The notes: generated from the letters alone by a model not told the origin. Counted from the first letter of the stretch, positions 41,942 to 52,903 are shown. The stretch is DNA of 64,000 nucleotides from Streptacidiphilus albus JL83 (GCF_000744705.1 NZ_JQML01000001.1:7946017-8010016); one strand, 5' to 3'. Translations and numbers: made by a program.

Positions 41942-43357
41942 GTCCGGACCCGGGGCGCCACCGGTCCGTGCGCGTCGAGCCACTCGCCGTCCGGCGCGCC
42001 GAAGGCGGCACCGCCGCCGTCGCCGTGGAGGTCGTAGACGGTCTCGCCGCGACGGGCGGTGAGCAGTACCCGCCCGGTCATGGTCCAGCCCTCGTAGGCG
42101 GACCAGCCGCACTTGGAGCGGACGTCCTCCGGGCCGAACATCCAGCGGTGGTCGGCGTCGAAGAGGACGAAGTCGGCGTCCAGTCCCGGCCGCAGCCGGC
42201 CCTTGCGGCCGTCCAGGCCGAAGAGCTCGGCCGGCCGGGCCGCCAGCAGCCGGGCCAGGTGCCGGAGATGGGCGTCGGCGTGCTCCTCCGGGGCCCTCCG
42301 GCGCAGCCCGGTGTGGACGGCGGTGGCCATCTCCTGGACGCCCGGCAGTCCGGGCGGCGCGTCGGCGGGCGGGCGCAGCTTCTCGGCGCGGCTGTGCGGC
42401 GCGTGGTCGCTGCCCAGCGTCGCGGCGTGGCCGTCGAGCACCGCCTGCCACAGCCGGCTCCGGTCGGCGGGCTCCCGGATGGCCGGGCTGAGCCGCACCC
42501 TGGCCCCGAGCCGCTGCGTGTCCGCTGCGGTGAAGGAGAGGTGGTGCGGCGTCAGCTCGAAGGTGACCGGCATCCCGACGTGCGCGGCGGCGGTGAGCAG
42601 GTCCGCCTCCTCGGCGGTCGAGACGTGCAGCACGTGCACCGCCGTGCCGTGCCGCTCGACCAGCTCCAGCACCCGGGCCACGGCCGAGATCGCCCCGCTG
42701 CGGGGACGGTGCCGCTCGTACTCGGCGTAGCAGGTCGGCGCTCCGCGCCAGCGGTCCAGCAGGGCGAAGACCCCGTCGTCCTCGGCGTGCAGCAGCAGTC
42801 GCAGCCCGGCCTCGGCGGCGGTGCGGAACACCCGTTCCAGCGCCACCGGGTCGCGCACCACGTTCGGCGCGGTGTGGTGCCCGGCCAGGAAGACCTTGAC
42901 GCTGGTCGCCTCGCGCGGGCCCACCTCCAGCAGCGGTGACGGGTCGTCACCGGCCACGCCCAGATGGAAGCGGAAGTCCACCAGCGAGGTCCCGGCGATC
43001 GACCCGGCCCGGCGGTGCGCCTCCGCGCCGGTGAGCAGCGGCGGCACGGTGTTCGGCATGTCGATCACCGTGGTCACCCCGCCGGCGACGGCGGCGCGGC
43101 TCGCGTGCGCCCAGTCCTCCTTGTGGGTCAGCCCCGGGGTGCGGAAGTGGACGTGGGAGTCGATCAGGCCGGGCAGCAGGTGCCGCCCGGCGCCGTCCAG
43201 GGTCCGCGCGGCGGGCGGGCACTCGCCCGGCTGCAGCAGCCGGGCGATCCGTCCGTCCGCGACCGCGATCCCGCCCGGGAGCACGCCCTCCGGGGTGACC
43301 AGCCGCACCCCGGAGACGACCAGGTCGTAGCGGGGCTCCGGCCGGGGCTCCGGCGTC

Positions 43358-43368
<11 letters not shown>
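41938..43368 (-). CDS. Dihydroorotase-family cyclic amidohydrolase (DHOase/allantoinase-like)
   Basis: 476 aa from ATG 43368. Metal ligands are intact: HxH in GLIDSHVHFRTPG, the Lys to be carboxylated in SVKVFLAGHHT, His in LLLHAEDDG and VHVLHVSTAEEADLL, and Asp in TLGSDHAPHS. The C-terminal KGRLRPGLDADFVLFD is standard. Length and motifs fit the allantoinase/class I dihydroorotase group, which opens or closes cyclic ureides and imides. The usual pyrimidine neighbours (pyrB, carA/B) are absent and the gene lies between a PrpF-like gene and an MFS gene, so a role on a cyclic amide intermediate of a specialised pathway is more likely than uracil synthesis. It overlaps prpF-like by 11 nt. Confidence 0.88.
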
Positions 43369-44388
<1,020 letters not shown>

Positions 44389-44392
<4 letters not shown>

Positions 44393-46233
44393 GAGGACAC
44401 CTCCATCAGTTCCCGTGCCTGCGCGGCGGTGCGTCGGCGCCCCACCGCGAACTCCTCGCGCCACAGCTCGAACATCAGCAGCGCCCAGACCGCCAGCGCC
44501 AGGCAGTCGGCCGGCCGGGCCCGCTGCGCGGCCAGCAGCCGGTGCACGGCGTTCGGGTCGAGCAGCCCGCCGGCCCGCAGCCGGGCCGGGGACAGCACCT
44601 CGGTCGCGTAGGCCGCCAGCGGCGAACCGTCCGCGAGCATCGCCGTGATCGGCAGGGTGAACGGCTGCTTGGGCCGCTCCAGCACGCTGCGCGGCAGCAG
44701 CCCGCGCGCCGCGTCGTAGAGCGCGGCCTTGCCCTGCCCGCCCCGCAGCCGCTGCCCGGCGGGCAGGGCGCGGGCGAGCCCGCTGACCGAGCGCTGGCAG
44801 AACGGCAGCCGGACCTCGACCGCGTGCGCCATGCTCAGGTGGTCGACCCGGCGCAGGTGGTAGGCGGGCAGCCGGACCTCGGTCTCGAAGTCGGTCAGCA
44901 CGTCCAGCCGGGACCGGTTGACCGCGTCCTCGCGCAGCCGCTCGGCGATGGCGTCCGAGGCGCTGCCCCGGTCCGCGACGAACGCCCGGTACTCCCGGCT
45001 GTAGAGGCGTTCCCGCGCCTCGCGGGGGATCGCGGAGAGGGCGTCCAGGTAGGTCGGGATCCAGGCGTCCGGCGCGGACACGGCCGCGTGCACCCGGCTG
45101 TAGCCGGCGAACACCTCGTCCGCCGCGTCGCCGGTCAGCGCGACCTTGAACCCGGCCTGGTGGACCGCCTCGAACAGCCCGTAGGTGCTGAGCGTGATCG
45201 GGTCCGCGTTGGGCTGGCCCAGGTGCCAGGCGACCGAGGGCAGCAGCTCCGGGAAGGCGTCGATGTCCAGCTCCACCTGGTGGTGCACGGTGCCTGCCCG
45301 CTCCGCCACCTCGCGGGCGAAGTGCCGCTCGTCGTGCGGCCACTCGCCCTTGTAGGCGATGTTGAAGGAGTGGACGGTGTCCGGCTGCTCCCGCGCCATC
45401 AGCGCGGTCACCAGGCTGGAGTCGAGCCCGCCGCTGGTCACCGCGCAGACGGGGGCGTCGGCGTTGCGCAGCCGGTCCACCTCGCGGGTCAGCGCCGCCC
45501 GCACCCGCTCGCCGGCCGGCTCGCCCTCCCCGCCGGCGTCGTGGGCCCGGTCCGCACGGTCCGCCGTGGCGGGAGCGGTGCGGCGGATCAGCCGCAGGCC
45601 CCGGCTGCGCGAGCAGACCGCCGTCGAGCCGGGCGGCAGCACCCGCACCCCGGCGAAGAGGGTCTCCTCGCCGAAGGGGGTCTTGGTCGCGAGGTAGCTG
45701 TCCAGCCCCGGCTCCCACAGCTCCGGCCGCACCCGGGCCAGCGCCAGCAGCGCCGGCAGCTCCGAGGCGAAGTGCAGCCGCTTGCCGTCCCAGGTGTAGT
45801 AGAGCGGCTTCATCCCGGCGTCGTCGGTCGCCAGCACCAGCGTCGGCTCGGCCCGCAGGTCGATCAGCGCGACCGCGAACATCCCGTCCAGCTGCTCGGC
45901 GAAGGCGACCCCGTACTCCTCGTAGAGGGCGGGCAGCACCGCGCCGTCGCAGCGGTCGGCGAAGCGGTGGCCGCGTCCCTCCAGCCGGGTGCGCAGCGCG
46001 GCGTGGTTGTAGACCTCACCGTTGAAGACGGCCCTGACCTGCTCGTGGGCGGAGGAGTAGGGCTGGCGTCCGCCGGTCGGGTCGGTGATCGCCAGCCGTT
46101 GGCTGCCGAGGCCCCAGCGGGCCCCGAAGGCGACCCGGCTGTCGTCCGGTCCGCCGTGCCGTTGCAGGGCGCCGGCGGCCCGCAGCTCGTGCGGGGAGGC
46201 GTCGGCATCGAAATGACCGTGGATTCTGCACAT
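44389..46233 (-). CDS. asnB: Glutamine-dependent asparagine synthetase-like amidotransferase
   Basis: 614 aa from ATG 46233. Cys2 (MCRIHG) is the Ntn glutaminase nucleophile, and residues about 1-200 form the glutaminase domain (NGEVYNHAALR, SELPALLAL). The synthetase domain has the PP-loop SGGLDSSLVTAL and LTGDAADEVFAGYSR. Enzymes of this family make asparagine or, in many natural-product clusters, form amides from carboxyl groups (beta-lactam, lasso, carbapenem types). It is the first of five coupled genes (asnB-like, PrpF-like, dihydroorotase-like, MFS, multicopper oxidase), which suggests it makes an amide on a small carboxylic acid rather than general Asn. It diverges from the PPK2 gene across 223 nt. 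Confidence 0.9.
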
Positions 46234-46456
46234 GGTGGCGGACCTTCCGAGAAGTGTCGGCGGAGGTGGAACCCCTCCGATTCCGTAGTCACCAAGCTCC
46301 CCGGCCCGGTGTCCCGCCCGCCTGAGACCGCAGTCCCGGTTCCGTCTCGGCGTCGGCCCCCGCCCGTCCCGGGACCGGTGGCTCGGCGCGGGGTGCGCGC
46401 GGGGGCCGCTGCGCCTACGGTGGGAGCGGACGGATGATCAGAAACGGAGCCCAGCA

Positions 46457-47344
46457 GTGGCGGAGAAGCACGGGAAGCCGACGGGGAAGCCCACTGGGAA
46501 GCCGAGCGGGAAGCCGAGCGGGAAGAAGGCCGCCCGGGCCGAGGAGGCGCTCCCGCCCAGGTTGCCGAAGAAGCCCTACGAGAAGGAGCTGTTCCGGCTC
46601 CAGTCGGAGCTGGTGACCCTCCAGGAGTGGGTCAGGGTCACCGGGGCGCGGGTGGTCGTGGTCTTCGAGGGCCGGGACGCGGCCGGGAAGGGCGGGGCGA
46701 TCAAGCGGGTCACCGAGTACCTCAGCCCCCGGATCGCCCGGATCGCCGCCCTGCCCGCCCCCACCGAGCGGCAGCGCGGCCAGTGGTACTTCCAGCGCTA
46801 CGTGGAGCACCTGCCCGCCGCCGGGGAGATCGTGCTGTTCGACCGCAGCTGGTACAACCGGGCCGGGGTCGAGAAGGTCATGGGCTTCTGCAGCTCCGAG
46901 GAGTACTACCGGTTCCTCCAGCAGTGCCCGATCTTCGAGCGGATGCTGGTGGGCGACGGCGTCCACCTGCTGAAGTACTGGTTCTCGGTCAGCGACGTCG
47001 AGCAGGAGCGCCGCTTCCACGCCCGCCGGGACGACCCGATGCGCCGCTGGAAGCTCTCCCCGATGGACCTGGAGTCGATCACCCGTTGGGAGGACTACTC
47101 CCGGGCGAAGGACGAGATGTTCGTCCACACCGACATCCCCGAGGCCCGCTGGAACGTCGTCGAGAGCGAGGACAAGCGCCGGGCCCGGATCAACATGATC
47201 TCCCACCTGCTCTCGGCCGTCCCCTACACCGAGATGCCGGCCAAGAAGCTGGAGTTCCCCGAGCGCCCGCCGGCGACCGGCTACCGCCGCCCGCCCCGCG
47301 ACACCCAGCTCTACGTCCCCGACCACGCGGCGACCCTGGGCTGA
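46457..47344 (+). CDS. ppk2: Polyphosphate kinase 2
   Basis: 295 aa from GTG 46457. The core (about 40-270) has Walker A FEGRDAAGKGGAIKRV, FDRSWYNRAGVEKVMGF and the lid region FHARRDDPMRRWKLSPMDLES. This fits class I PPK2, which phosphorylates nucleoside diphosphates with polyphosphate. The N-terminus is a short repeat of KPTG/KPSG units (residues 7-22) followed by KKAARAEE, a lysine-rich tail likely to bind polyphosphate. It stands alone and is convergent with the DUF998 gene. Confidence 0.95.
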   Translation: MAEKHGKPTGKPTGKPSGKPSGKKAARAEEALPPRLPKKPYEKELFRLQSELVTLQEWVRVTGARVVVVFEGRDAAGKGGAIKRVTEYLSPRIARIAALPAPTERQRGQWYFQRYVEHLPAAGEIVLFDRSWYNRAGVEKVMGFCSSEEYYRFLQQCPIFERMLVGDGVHLLKYWFSVSDVEQERRFHARRDDPMRRWKLSPMDLESITRWEDYSRAKDEMFVHTDIPEARWNVVESEDKRRARINMISHLLSAVPYTEMPAKKLEFPERPPATGYRRPPRDTQLYVPDHAATLG

Positions 47345-47360
47345 CCTGCCGCCCGGTGCG

Positions 47361-47963
47361 TCACCTGCCGTCGGTCGTGGGCTCCGTGCCGAACCGCAGG
47401 CAGACGGTCACCACGACGAACGGCCACAGTGACTCCACCGCCGTCACCACGCGTTCGGCGGCCCCGGCGGCGCCGTTGCCGCGCAGTGCGAGCAGGAACC
47501 AGAGCGCGCAGAGCACCATCAGCGCACTGGCCAGGCTGGAGAGCCGGGGCCTGAGCACCACCGGCCCGGCCGGGTCCCCGTCGGCGGCCAGCCGTGGCCA
47601 GGCCGCTATGGCGACGACTCCCAGCACGGCTGCGACGGTGTGCCGGGTGGTGGTGCCATGGGTCGGCTCGGGGGACAGCGCCACCAGGATCGTGGCCGCT
47701 CCGCCGCAGGCCAGCGCGATGCGGCCGGCGAGCGCCACGGACCGCAGGGCGACGGCGGTGGCCGCGTAGCAGACCCCCACCGCGATCATCGCGCCGGTCA
47801 TCAGCCAGCGGTCGTCGGCGCCGTGGGCGGCCAGGGCGCTGATGGTCTGCCGGGCCGGGTCGTAGCCGCGCTGCTGGAGCGCCCCGGCGATGGCCCAGCC
47901 GGCGACCAGCACGACCGGGGCGCATCCCGATGACAGCAGGGCCCACCGGGGAACTGGTTCCAT
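47361..47963 (-). CDS. DUF998 integral membrane protein
   Basis: 200 aa, six hydrophobic segments. ALLSSGCAPVVLVAGWAIAGALQQRGYDPARQTISALA near the start and ALSPEPTHGTTTRHTVAAVLG are typical of DUF998 proteins (multi-pass, unknown function). It lies 63 nt downstream of the response regulator gene on the same strand and could be its target or sensor partner. Confidence 0.8.
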   Translation of the reverse strand: MEPVPRWALLSSGCAPVVLVAGWAIAGALQQRGYDPARQTISALAAHGADDRWLMTGAMIAVGVCYAATAVALRSVALAGRIALACGGAATILVALSPEPTHGTTTRHTVAAVLGVVAIAAWPRLAADGDPAGPVVLRPRLSSLASALMVLCALWFLLALRGNGAAGAAERVVTAVESLWPFVVVTVCLRFGTEPTTDGR

Positions 47964-48026
47964 CCCGCCAAGGTAGGCGCGCCTCGGCCGCCCCTGCGGC
48001 GTACACGCGGGCCGATCGGCCGAAGC

Positions 48027-48722
48027 TCACCCGCAGGCGTGCGGTGAGCCTGCGGTGACCAGGCCGGACTCGTAGGCGGCGATCACCGCCTGGGCGCGGT
48101 CGCGCACCCGGAGCTTGCCGAAGACGGCCGTGATGTGGTTCTTGACGGTGGAGACGCTGATCTCCATGGCCCGGGCGATCTCGGCGTTGTCCAGGCCGGC
48201 GGCGAGCAGGCGCCACACCTCGACCTCGCGGGCCGTCAGGTCGACCGGGCTCCGCACCGGCCCCGGCAGCTGTGGTGGGCGGGGCGCGGTGACGTAGGTG
48301 GAGAGCAGCCGGGTGAGCAGCCGGGGCGCCACGGCTGCCTCGCCGGTGTGCACCGTGCGGACCGCGGCGACGAGTTCTTCCGGGGAGACGTCCTTGGGCA
48401 GGAAGCCGTAGGCGCCGGCGCGCAGCGCGGCCACCACGTACTCGTCCAGGTCGAAGGTGCTCAGGGCCAGTACCCGGCAGTCGGGCAGCTCGCGGGCCAG
48501 GCGCTCGGTGGCCTGGACGCCGTCGAGGACCGGCATCCGGATGTCCATGACCACCACCGAGGGCCGGTGCTGACGGGCGAGTTCGACCGCCTGCTCGCCG
48601 TGCTCCGCCTCCGCCACCACGGCCATGCCCGGGGCGGGGGCCAGGATCAGGGCCAGGCCGCGTCGGATCAGCGGCTGGTCGTCGGCGATCAGCACCCTGA
48701 TCGGTGCTGCGGTCGGTGTCAT
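48027..48722 (-). CDS. NarL/FixJ-family response regulator
   Basis: 231 aa. The ATG at 48722 overlaps the kinase stop (ATGA, 48719-48722). Receiver with Asp14-Asp15, phosphoacceptor Asp60 (VVVMDIRMPVLDG) and Lys in GFLPKDVS; LuxR HTH in the last 65 residues (LTAREVEVWRLLAAGLDNAEIARAM). It is co-transcribed with its kinase. Possible targets are the DUF998 gene downstream and the secreted erythromycin-esterase-family gene divergent from the kinase gene. Confidence 0.95.
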   Translation of the reverse strand: MTPTAAPIRVLIADDQPLIRRGLALILAPAPGMAVVAEAEHGEQAVELARQHRPSVVVMDIRMPVLDGVQATERLARELPDCRVLALSTFDLDEYVVAALRAGAYGFLPKDVSPEELVAAVRTVHTGEAAVAPRLLTRLLSTYVTAPRPPQLPGPVRSPVDLTAREVEVWRLLAAGLDNAEIARAMEISVSTVKNHITAVFGKLRVRDRAQAVIAAYESGLVTAGSPHACG

Positions 48723-50014
48723 CCGGACAACTCCTTGCTTTCGAGGCCTTCGAGGCCGCCGACGCCTTCGACGCCTTCGGCCGGGGCCAGCGGCAGGCTG
48801 GCCGCGACGCGGAACCCGCCCGCCGGAAGCGGCCCGGCCACCAGGCTGCCGCTCTGCAGCGCGGCCCGCTCCCGCATCCCCAGCAGACCGTACCCGCGTG
48901 CCCGGTCCGATCCCGGCGCTGCGACGGCTCCGCCGTGGCCGTGCGCTCCGCCGTCGGCGCGGCCCGGCCGACCGGAACCGTTGTCGGTGACCTCCACGGT
49001 CACCGACAACGGCCGGTAGGTCAGTCGGACCCGGGCCCTGGCCGGGCCGGCGTGCTTGCGGGTGTTGGTGAGCGACTCCTGGACGATCCGGAAGACGGTC
49101 AGGTCGGTGGTCGGCGGCAGCGGGCGCGCCGGGCCGTGGACGGTGAGCTCGACGGGCAGGCCGGCCAGGCGCGACTCGTCGACGAGCCGTTCGAGGTCGG
49201 CGGTGCCGGGCTGCGGCGCGGCCGGGACGTCCTCGTGCTCGTCGTCGGCCCGCAGCACGTCGAGCAGCTGGCGCATCTCGCGCAGCGCCAGGCGTCCGGT
49301 GCTCTCCAGCGTCACCAGGGCCTCGCGCACCACCTCGGTGTCGCCGCCCAGGTTGGCCCGGGCGCCCCCGGCCAGCAACTGCATCGTGGTGATCCGGTGG
49401 GCCACGATGTCGTGCAACTCCCTTGCGATCCTGCGCCGTTCCTCCGCCACCGCACGCTCCGCCAGCAGCGCGCGCCGGATCTCCAGCTCGCGCTGCCAGC
49501 GGTTGAGCACCGCGCCCGTGCCGACCGCCAACGTGCTCGCCAGCAGGCCGCCCAGCAGGTCCTTCCCGTTCACGGGCAGGTGCGGCCCGCAGCCGGTCAG
49601 CACGACCAGCGAGGCGGCCAGCCCCGCCGACACGGCGACCGCGAGCGGACGGGACCGGCTGACGGCGAACAGCGCCACCATGACGGTGCAGGGGAAGCGG
49701 TCCGACAGCGGCGCGCTCAGGTTCAGCACCAGGCTCACCGCCAGCACCCCGGCCAGGACCGCGAGCGGATGACGGCGCCTGAGCAGCAGCGGCAGCGCCG
49801 CCGCCGCGCTGAGCACCAGCCCCGGGACGCTCAACGGCCGGCTGTCGTCCAGGCTGGTCATGGTGTAGCCGAAGAGGTCCATGACGGCGGAACCGGCAGC
49901 CACCAGTGCGTCGTTGCGGGTCCAGGGCAAGGAACGGGCGCCAGGCCGGGCGGGGGTCTGCGGTTGGTCGGGTGCCTGCGGTGCGTCCGGCGGCAGTGGT
50001 CGGCGCGTCGCCAT
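48719..50014 (-). CDS. Two-component sensor histidine kinase (HisKA_3 type)
   Basis: 431 aa. The ATG at 50014 is chosen for a GAGGAG just upstream; a longer frame to 50437 would cross a gap of low-complexity sequence. Four to six membrane helices at about 45-170, then the phosphoacceptor helix RRRIARELHDIVAHRITTMQ. The ATPase domain has ESLTNTRKHAGPARARV, VTDNGSG and YGLLGMRERAAL. Between the last two is a Gly/His-rich insert (RADGGAHGHGGAVAAP). Cognate of the overlapping regulator. Confidence 0.93.
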   Translation of the reverse strand: MATRRPLPPDAPQAPDQPQTPARPGARSLPWTRNDALVAAGSAVMDLFGYTMTSLDDSRPLSVPGLVLSAAAALPLLLRRRHPLAVLAGVLAVSLVLNLSAPLSDRFPCTVMVALFAVSRSRPLAVAVSAGLAASLVVLTGCGPHLPVNGKDLLGGLLASTLAVGTGAVLNRWQRELEIRRALLAERAVAEERRRIARELHDIVAHRITTMQLLAGGARANLGGDTEVVREALVTLESTGRLALREMRQLLDVLRADDEHEDVPAAPQPGTADLERLVDESRLAGLPVELTVHGPARPLPPTTDLTVFRIVQESLTNTRKHAGPARARVRLTYRPLSVTVEVTDNGSGRPGRADGGAHGHGGAVAAPGSDRARGYGLLGMRERAALQSGSLVAGPLPAGGFRVAASLPLAPAEGVEGVGGLEGLESKELSG

Positions 50015-50357
50015 GCTGGTGGTTCTCCTCTGCGGATCTCTGCGGCGGCCCGCGAACCGGTCCCGGCCCGGTGCGCCGCAGCCGGCGTACGCGAACCATT
50101 CTTCCACCGCTCCGCCGGCGGCCACCGGGCCCGCAGGCGGAGCCCGGGGTAGGACCAGGGTCCTGGGTCCGCCCGGCCGGCTGGGCCCGGGACCCCGCCG
50201 TGATCTCGTCCTGCGCCCGGACGAGGGGGCGCCGGCCGGGTGATGGACTGGGAACCGGCCGGGAGCCGACCGGGAAACCCCGGCAACTGCCCAGGCCCAG
50301 TACGAGATTGCGACCGGCGTCCGGAAGACGTCGGCGTTCGGGTTGAGGAGGATCGGC
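50015..50357. other. Intergenic region between the kinase and erythromycin-esterase genes
   Basis: 343 nt between divergent genes. No gene is recognised; frames here are GC-driven. It holds a partly symmetric GGACCAGGGTCCTGGGTCC around 50152-50170 and must contain both promoters. I see no clear -10/-35 pair. Confidence 0.4.
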
Positions 50358-51707
50358 ATGACCGAGAAGATGACCGTGGGGCGCCGCCCGTTGCTGATGG
50401 CCGCTGCGGCCACGATGGGTGTGCTGTTGGCTCCCACGGCGGCCTACGCGGCCCAGAAGGCCCCAGCGAAGCCTGGGGGCGAGGACCCGGTCCGCGCCCT
50501 CGACCGGGCGGCCCACCCGCTGCGGTCGACGGAACCGGGGCCGGACACGGCCGATCTGCGACCCCTGGGCGCGATGATCGGCGACGCCACGGTGGTGGGC
50601 CTGGGCGAGGCCACGCACGGTTCGCACGAGTTCTTCACCCTGAAGGAGCGGGTCTTCCGGTTCCTCGTCGAGGAGAAGGGCTTCACCACCTTCGCCCTGG
50701 AGATCGGCTGGCCGTCAGGAGTACTGATCGACGAGTACATCCGGAGCGGGCGGGGGAACGCGCTCCAGATCGTGCAGCAGGCCCTGGGCGGATCGCCGTT
50801 CGGGCGCGAGGAGTTCCTGCACCTGGTCGAGTGGATGCGGGAGTACAACCGACGCCGTCCCGGCCGCCCGGTCCGCTTCATGGGCGATGACATCGGCGCT
50901 CCCAGGGTGGGTGACGCCTTCTTCGCGCGGGTGACCGGCTACGTCGGCCAGCACTTCCCGAAGCTGCTGTCGCGCTTCAACGAGCTCTACACCGGCCTGC
51001 GCCCCCTCGACGACGCCATCGCCTACCTCGGCGGACCGCTGGCCACGCGGCAGCGGCTGGCGGTCAACGCCCAACGGGCGCTGGAGCTGTTGGAGGGCCA
51101 ACGGGGCCAGGGCGGCGAGGAGTTCGAGTGGACGGTGCAGCACGCCCGGTCCCTCGCCCAGACCGCCGCGTTCCTCTCCCACGACTTCGACGACGCCAAG
51201 TCGGTGGATGCCGCCGAGCTCTTCCGCGACCAGCTGATGGCGGAGAACATCGTCTGGTGGCAGCGGCACACCGGTCAGCGGATGCTGCTGTCGGCGCACG
51301 ACCAGCACGTGGCCTATGTGAGCGCCGACCCCGAGATGTACGCGAAGGTGCAGGGCGCGTTCCTGCGCGAGACGCTCGGCAAGTCCTACCTCGCCATCGG
51401 CACCACCTTCGGCCAGGGCTCCTTCCTGTCCGAGGCCACGAGCCTGCAGAGCCCGTGGACGAAGTTCACGGTGGGCGCGGCCGCTCCCGGCAGCAACGAG
51501 TACACCCTCGGCCGGGTCCGCCACCACGACTTCTTCCTGGACACCCGCAGCGCCCCGGCCCCGGCCCGTACCTGGCTGGACACCGGCCGTCCGACCCGTC
51601 AGATCGGCACCGCGTACCCCTGTCCGCTCGAAACCGTCGCGATCGGCCGGTCCTTCGACCTCCTCTTCCACCTCCACCGGGTCCAGGCGGCCGACATGCT
51701 GCCCTGA
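50358..51707 (+). CDS. Secreted erythromycin esterase family protein
   Basis: 449 aa. The ATG at 50358 follows GAGGAGG (50345-50351) by 6 nt. The N-terminus has a twin-arginine signal (GRRPLLMAAAATMG ... TAAYAA), so Tat export is expected. The family motif GLGEATHGSHEFFTLKERVF (Glu84, His87, His90) and the later SAHDQHVAYVSADPEMY match PF05139. Characterised members (EreA/EreB) hydrolyse the macrolide lactone; most actinobacterial members have unknown substrates, so macrolide resistance is only a possibility. Exported location is unlike cytoplasmic EreA/B. It is divergent from the two-component genes. Confidence 0.9.
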   Translation: MTEKMTVGRRPLLMAAAATMGVLLAPTAAYAAQKAPAKPGGEDPVRALDRAAHPLRSTEPGPDTADLRPLGAMIGDATVVGLGEATHGSHEFFTLKERVFRFLVEEKGFTTFALEIGWPSGVLIDEYIRSGRGNALQIVQQALGGSPFGREEFLHLVEWMREYNRRRPGRPVRFMGDDIGAPRVGDAFFARVTGYVGQHFPKLLSRFNELYTGLRPLDDAIAYLGGPLATRQRLAVNAQRALELLEGQRGQGGEEFEWTVQHARSLAQTAAFLSHDFDDAKSVDAAELFRDQLMAENIVWWQRHTGQRMLLSAHDQHVAYVSADPEMYAKVQGAFLRETLGKSYLAIGTTFGQGSFLSEATSLQSPWTKFTVGAAAPGSNEYTLGRVRHHDFFLDTRSAPAPARTWLDTGRPTRQIGTAYPCPLETVAIGRSFDLLFHLHRVQAADMLP

Positions 51708-51927
51708 CGCCCCGGATGTCCCGGTACGCGCGTGTCCGGGAGCCCAAGATCGGGTTGCGAATCGGCACCGGGGATGTTGAACATGTGCACGACAGATGAA
51801 TGCTTTGGATTGGTGGATATGAAGTTGGTCCTACCTCTTTCCTCCACGCGCGGAGCACCCGCTACTTGTCAGTAGCAATCGCCACGAGCGAACGCCACGC
51901 CCTTCCCCCACTCCAGCGGAGGCATCC

Positions 51928-52728
51928 GTGCGCCCTCTTTCTGCCCTGGTGACCGCCGCGGTCGTCGTCACGATGACCGCGACGTCCGTGCTCACCCTCG
52001 CCCCCACCGCCAGCGCCGGCACCGGCGGATTCGCCGCGCTCGGCGACTCCTACTCGTCCGGGGTCGGCGCCGGCGACACGTCCGGTGACTGCGTCCAGAG
52101 CCCCGACGCCTACGGTCCACTGTGGGACTCGGCGAACAGCCCGTCCTCCTTCGACTTCGCGGCCTGCTCCGGTGCGACCACCAGCGACGTCATCAACAGC
52201 CAGGTGCCCACCCTCAGTTCCTCGACCTCGCTGGTCTCGCTCACGGTCGGCGGCGACGACGTCGGCTTCTCCTCGACCATGGAGACCTGCATCCTCGACG
52301 GCACCAGCGACTGCGTCAGCGCCGTGGACTCGGACGAGTCGACCGCGCAGTCCATCCTGCCCGGCAACCTCGACGCCACCATCCAGGCGATCAAGGCGGC
52401 CGCGCCCAACGCCCACATCGTGATGCTGGACTACCCGGACTTCTACGACCTCTCCGAGTCCTCCGGCTGCGTCGGCCTGAGCACCACCAGCCGCACCGCG
52501 ATCGACGGCGGCATCAACCTGCTGGACAGCCTGATCCAGAAGGCCGCGAGCAACTACAGCAATGTCACCTTCGCCGATGTGCGCACCAAGTTCGCCGGGC
52601 ACGAGATCTGTGACAGCAACCCCTGGCTGCACTCGACCAACTTCCTCGACATCGACGAGTCCTACCACCCGACCGCGGCCGGCCAGCAGGACGGCTACCT
52701 CCCGGCCCTGAACGCCGCCATCGGCTGA
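51928..52728 (+). CDS. Secreted SGNH/GDSL-type lipase
   Basis: 266 aa from GTG 51928 with CGGAGG 5 nt upstream. Sec signal peptide ending at ASA (residue 30). Block I FAALGDSYSSGVGAGDT with nucleophile Ser41, block III LTVGGDDVGF (GGDD in place of GGND), block V SYHPTAAGQ with the His. Six cysteines, three disulfides expected, as in Streptomyces extracellular lipases of this family (for example the S. coelicolor lipase SCO1725, from memory). It hydrolyses esters or lipids outside the cell. A strong terminator follows. Confidence 0.93.
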   Translation: MRPLSALVTAAVVVTMTATSVLTLAPTASAGTGGFAALGDSYSSGVGAGDTSGDCVQSPDAYGPLWDSANSPSSFDFAACSGATTSDVINSQVPTLSSSTSLVSLTVGGDDVGFSSTMETCILDGTSDCVSAVDSDESTAQSILPGNLDATIQAIKAAAPNAHIVMLDYPDFYDLSESSGCVGLSTTSRTAIDGGINLLDSLIQKAASNYSNVTFADVRTKFAGHEICDSNPWLHSTNFLDIDESYHPTAAGQQDGYLPALNAAIG

Positions 52729-52804
52729 CCGGTCCCGCTCCAACCCGGCGACGCGCGGCCCCCGGCACCCCCACCCGCGCGTCGCCGTCCGCGTCCCACC
52801 GCGG

Positions 52805-52841
52805 ACGAGTCAGGCCCCTTCACCGGGGCCTGACTCGTTTT
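52805..52841 (+). terminator. Rho-independent terminator after the lipase gene
   Basis: A perfect 14-bp stem (52805-52818 with 52825-52838) with a 6-nt loop is followed by TTTT. Confidence 0.9.
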
Positions 52842-52850
52842 CCGCCGCGT

Positions 52851-52903
52851 CGGCAGGATTCCGAACCTGTCCTGATTCTCAGGACAGGTTCGGAATCCTG
52901 CCG
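52851..52903. repeat. Perfect 25-bp inverted repeat with 3-nt loop
   Basis: Bases 52851-52875 are the exact reverse complement of 52879-52903 around TTC. The arms begin CGGCAGGATTCCGAACC and end in TCCTGA at the loop. It comes 10 nt after the lipase terminator and lacks a T-run. Perfect symmetry of this length needs recent origin or selection. It could be a cruciform, a mobile-element footprint or an unusual second terminator. Confidence 0.9.

Noticed and set aside
50015..50437. N-terminal extension of the second histidine kinase
   Set aside because: The extra 141 residues are Pro/Arg/Gly-rich and a good ribosome site precedes the internal ATG at 50014.
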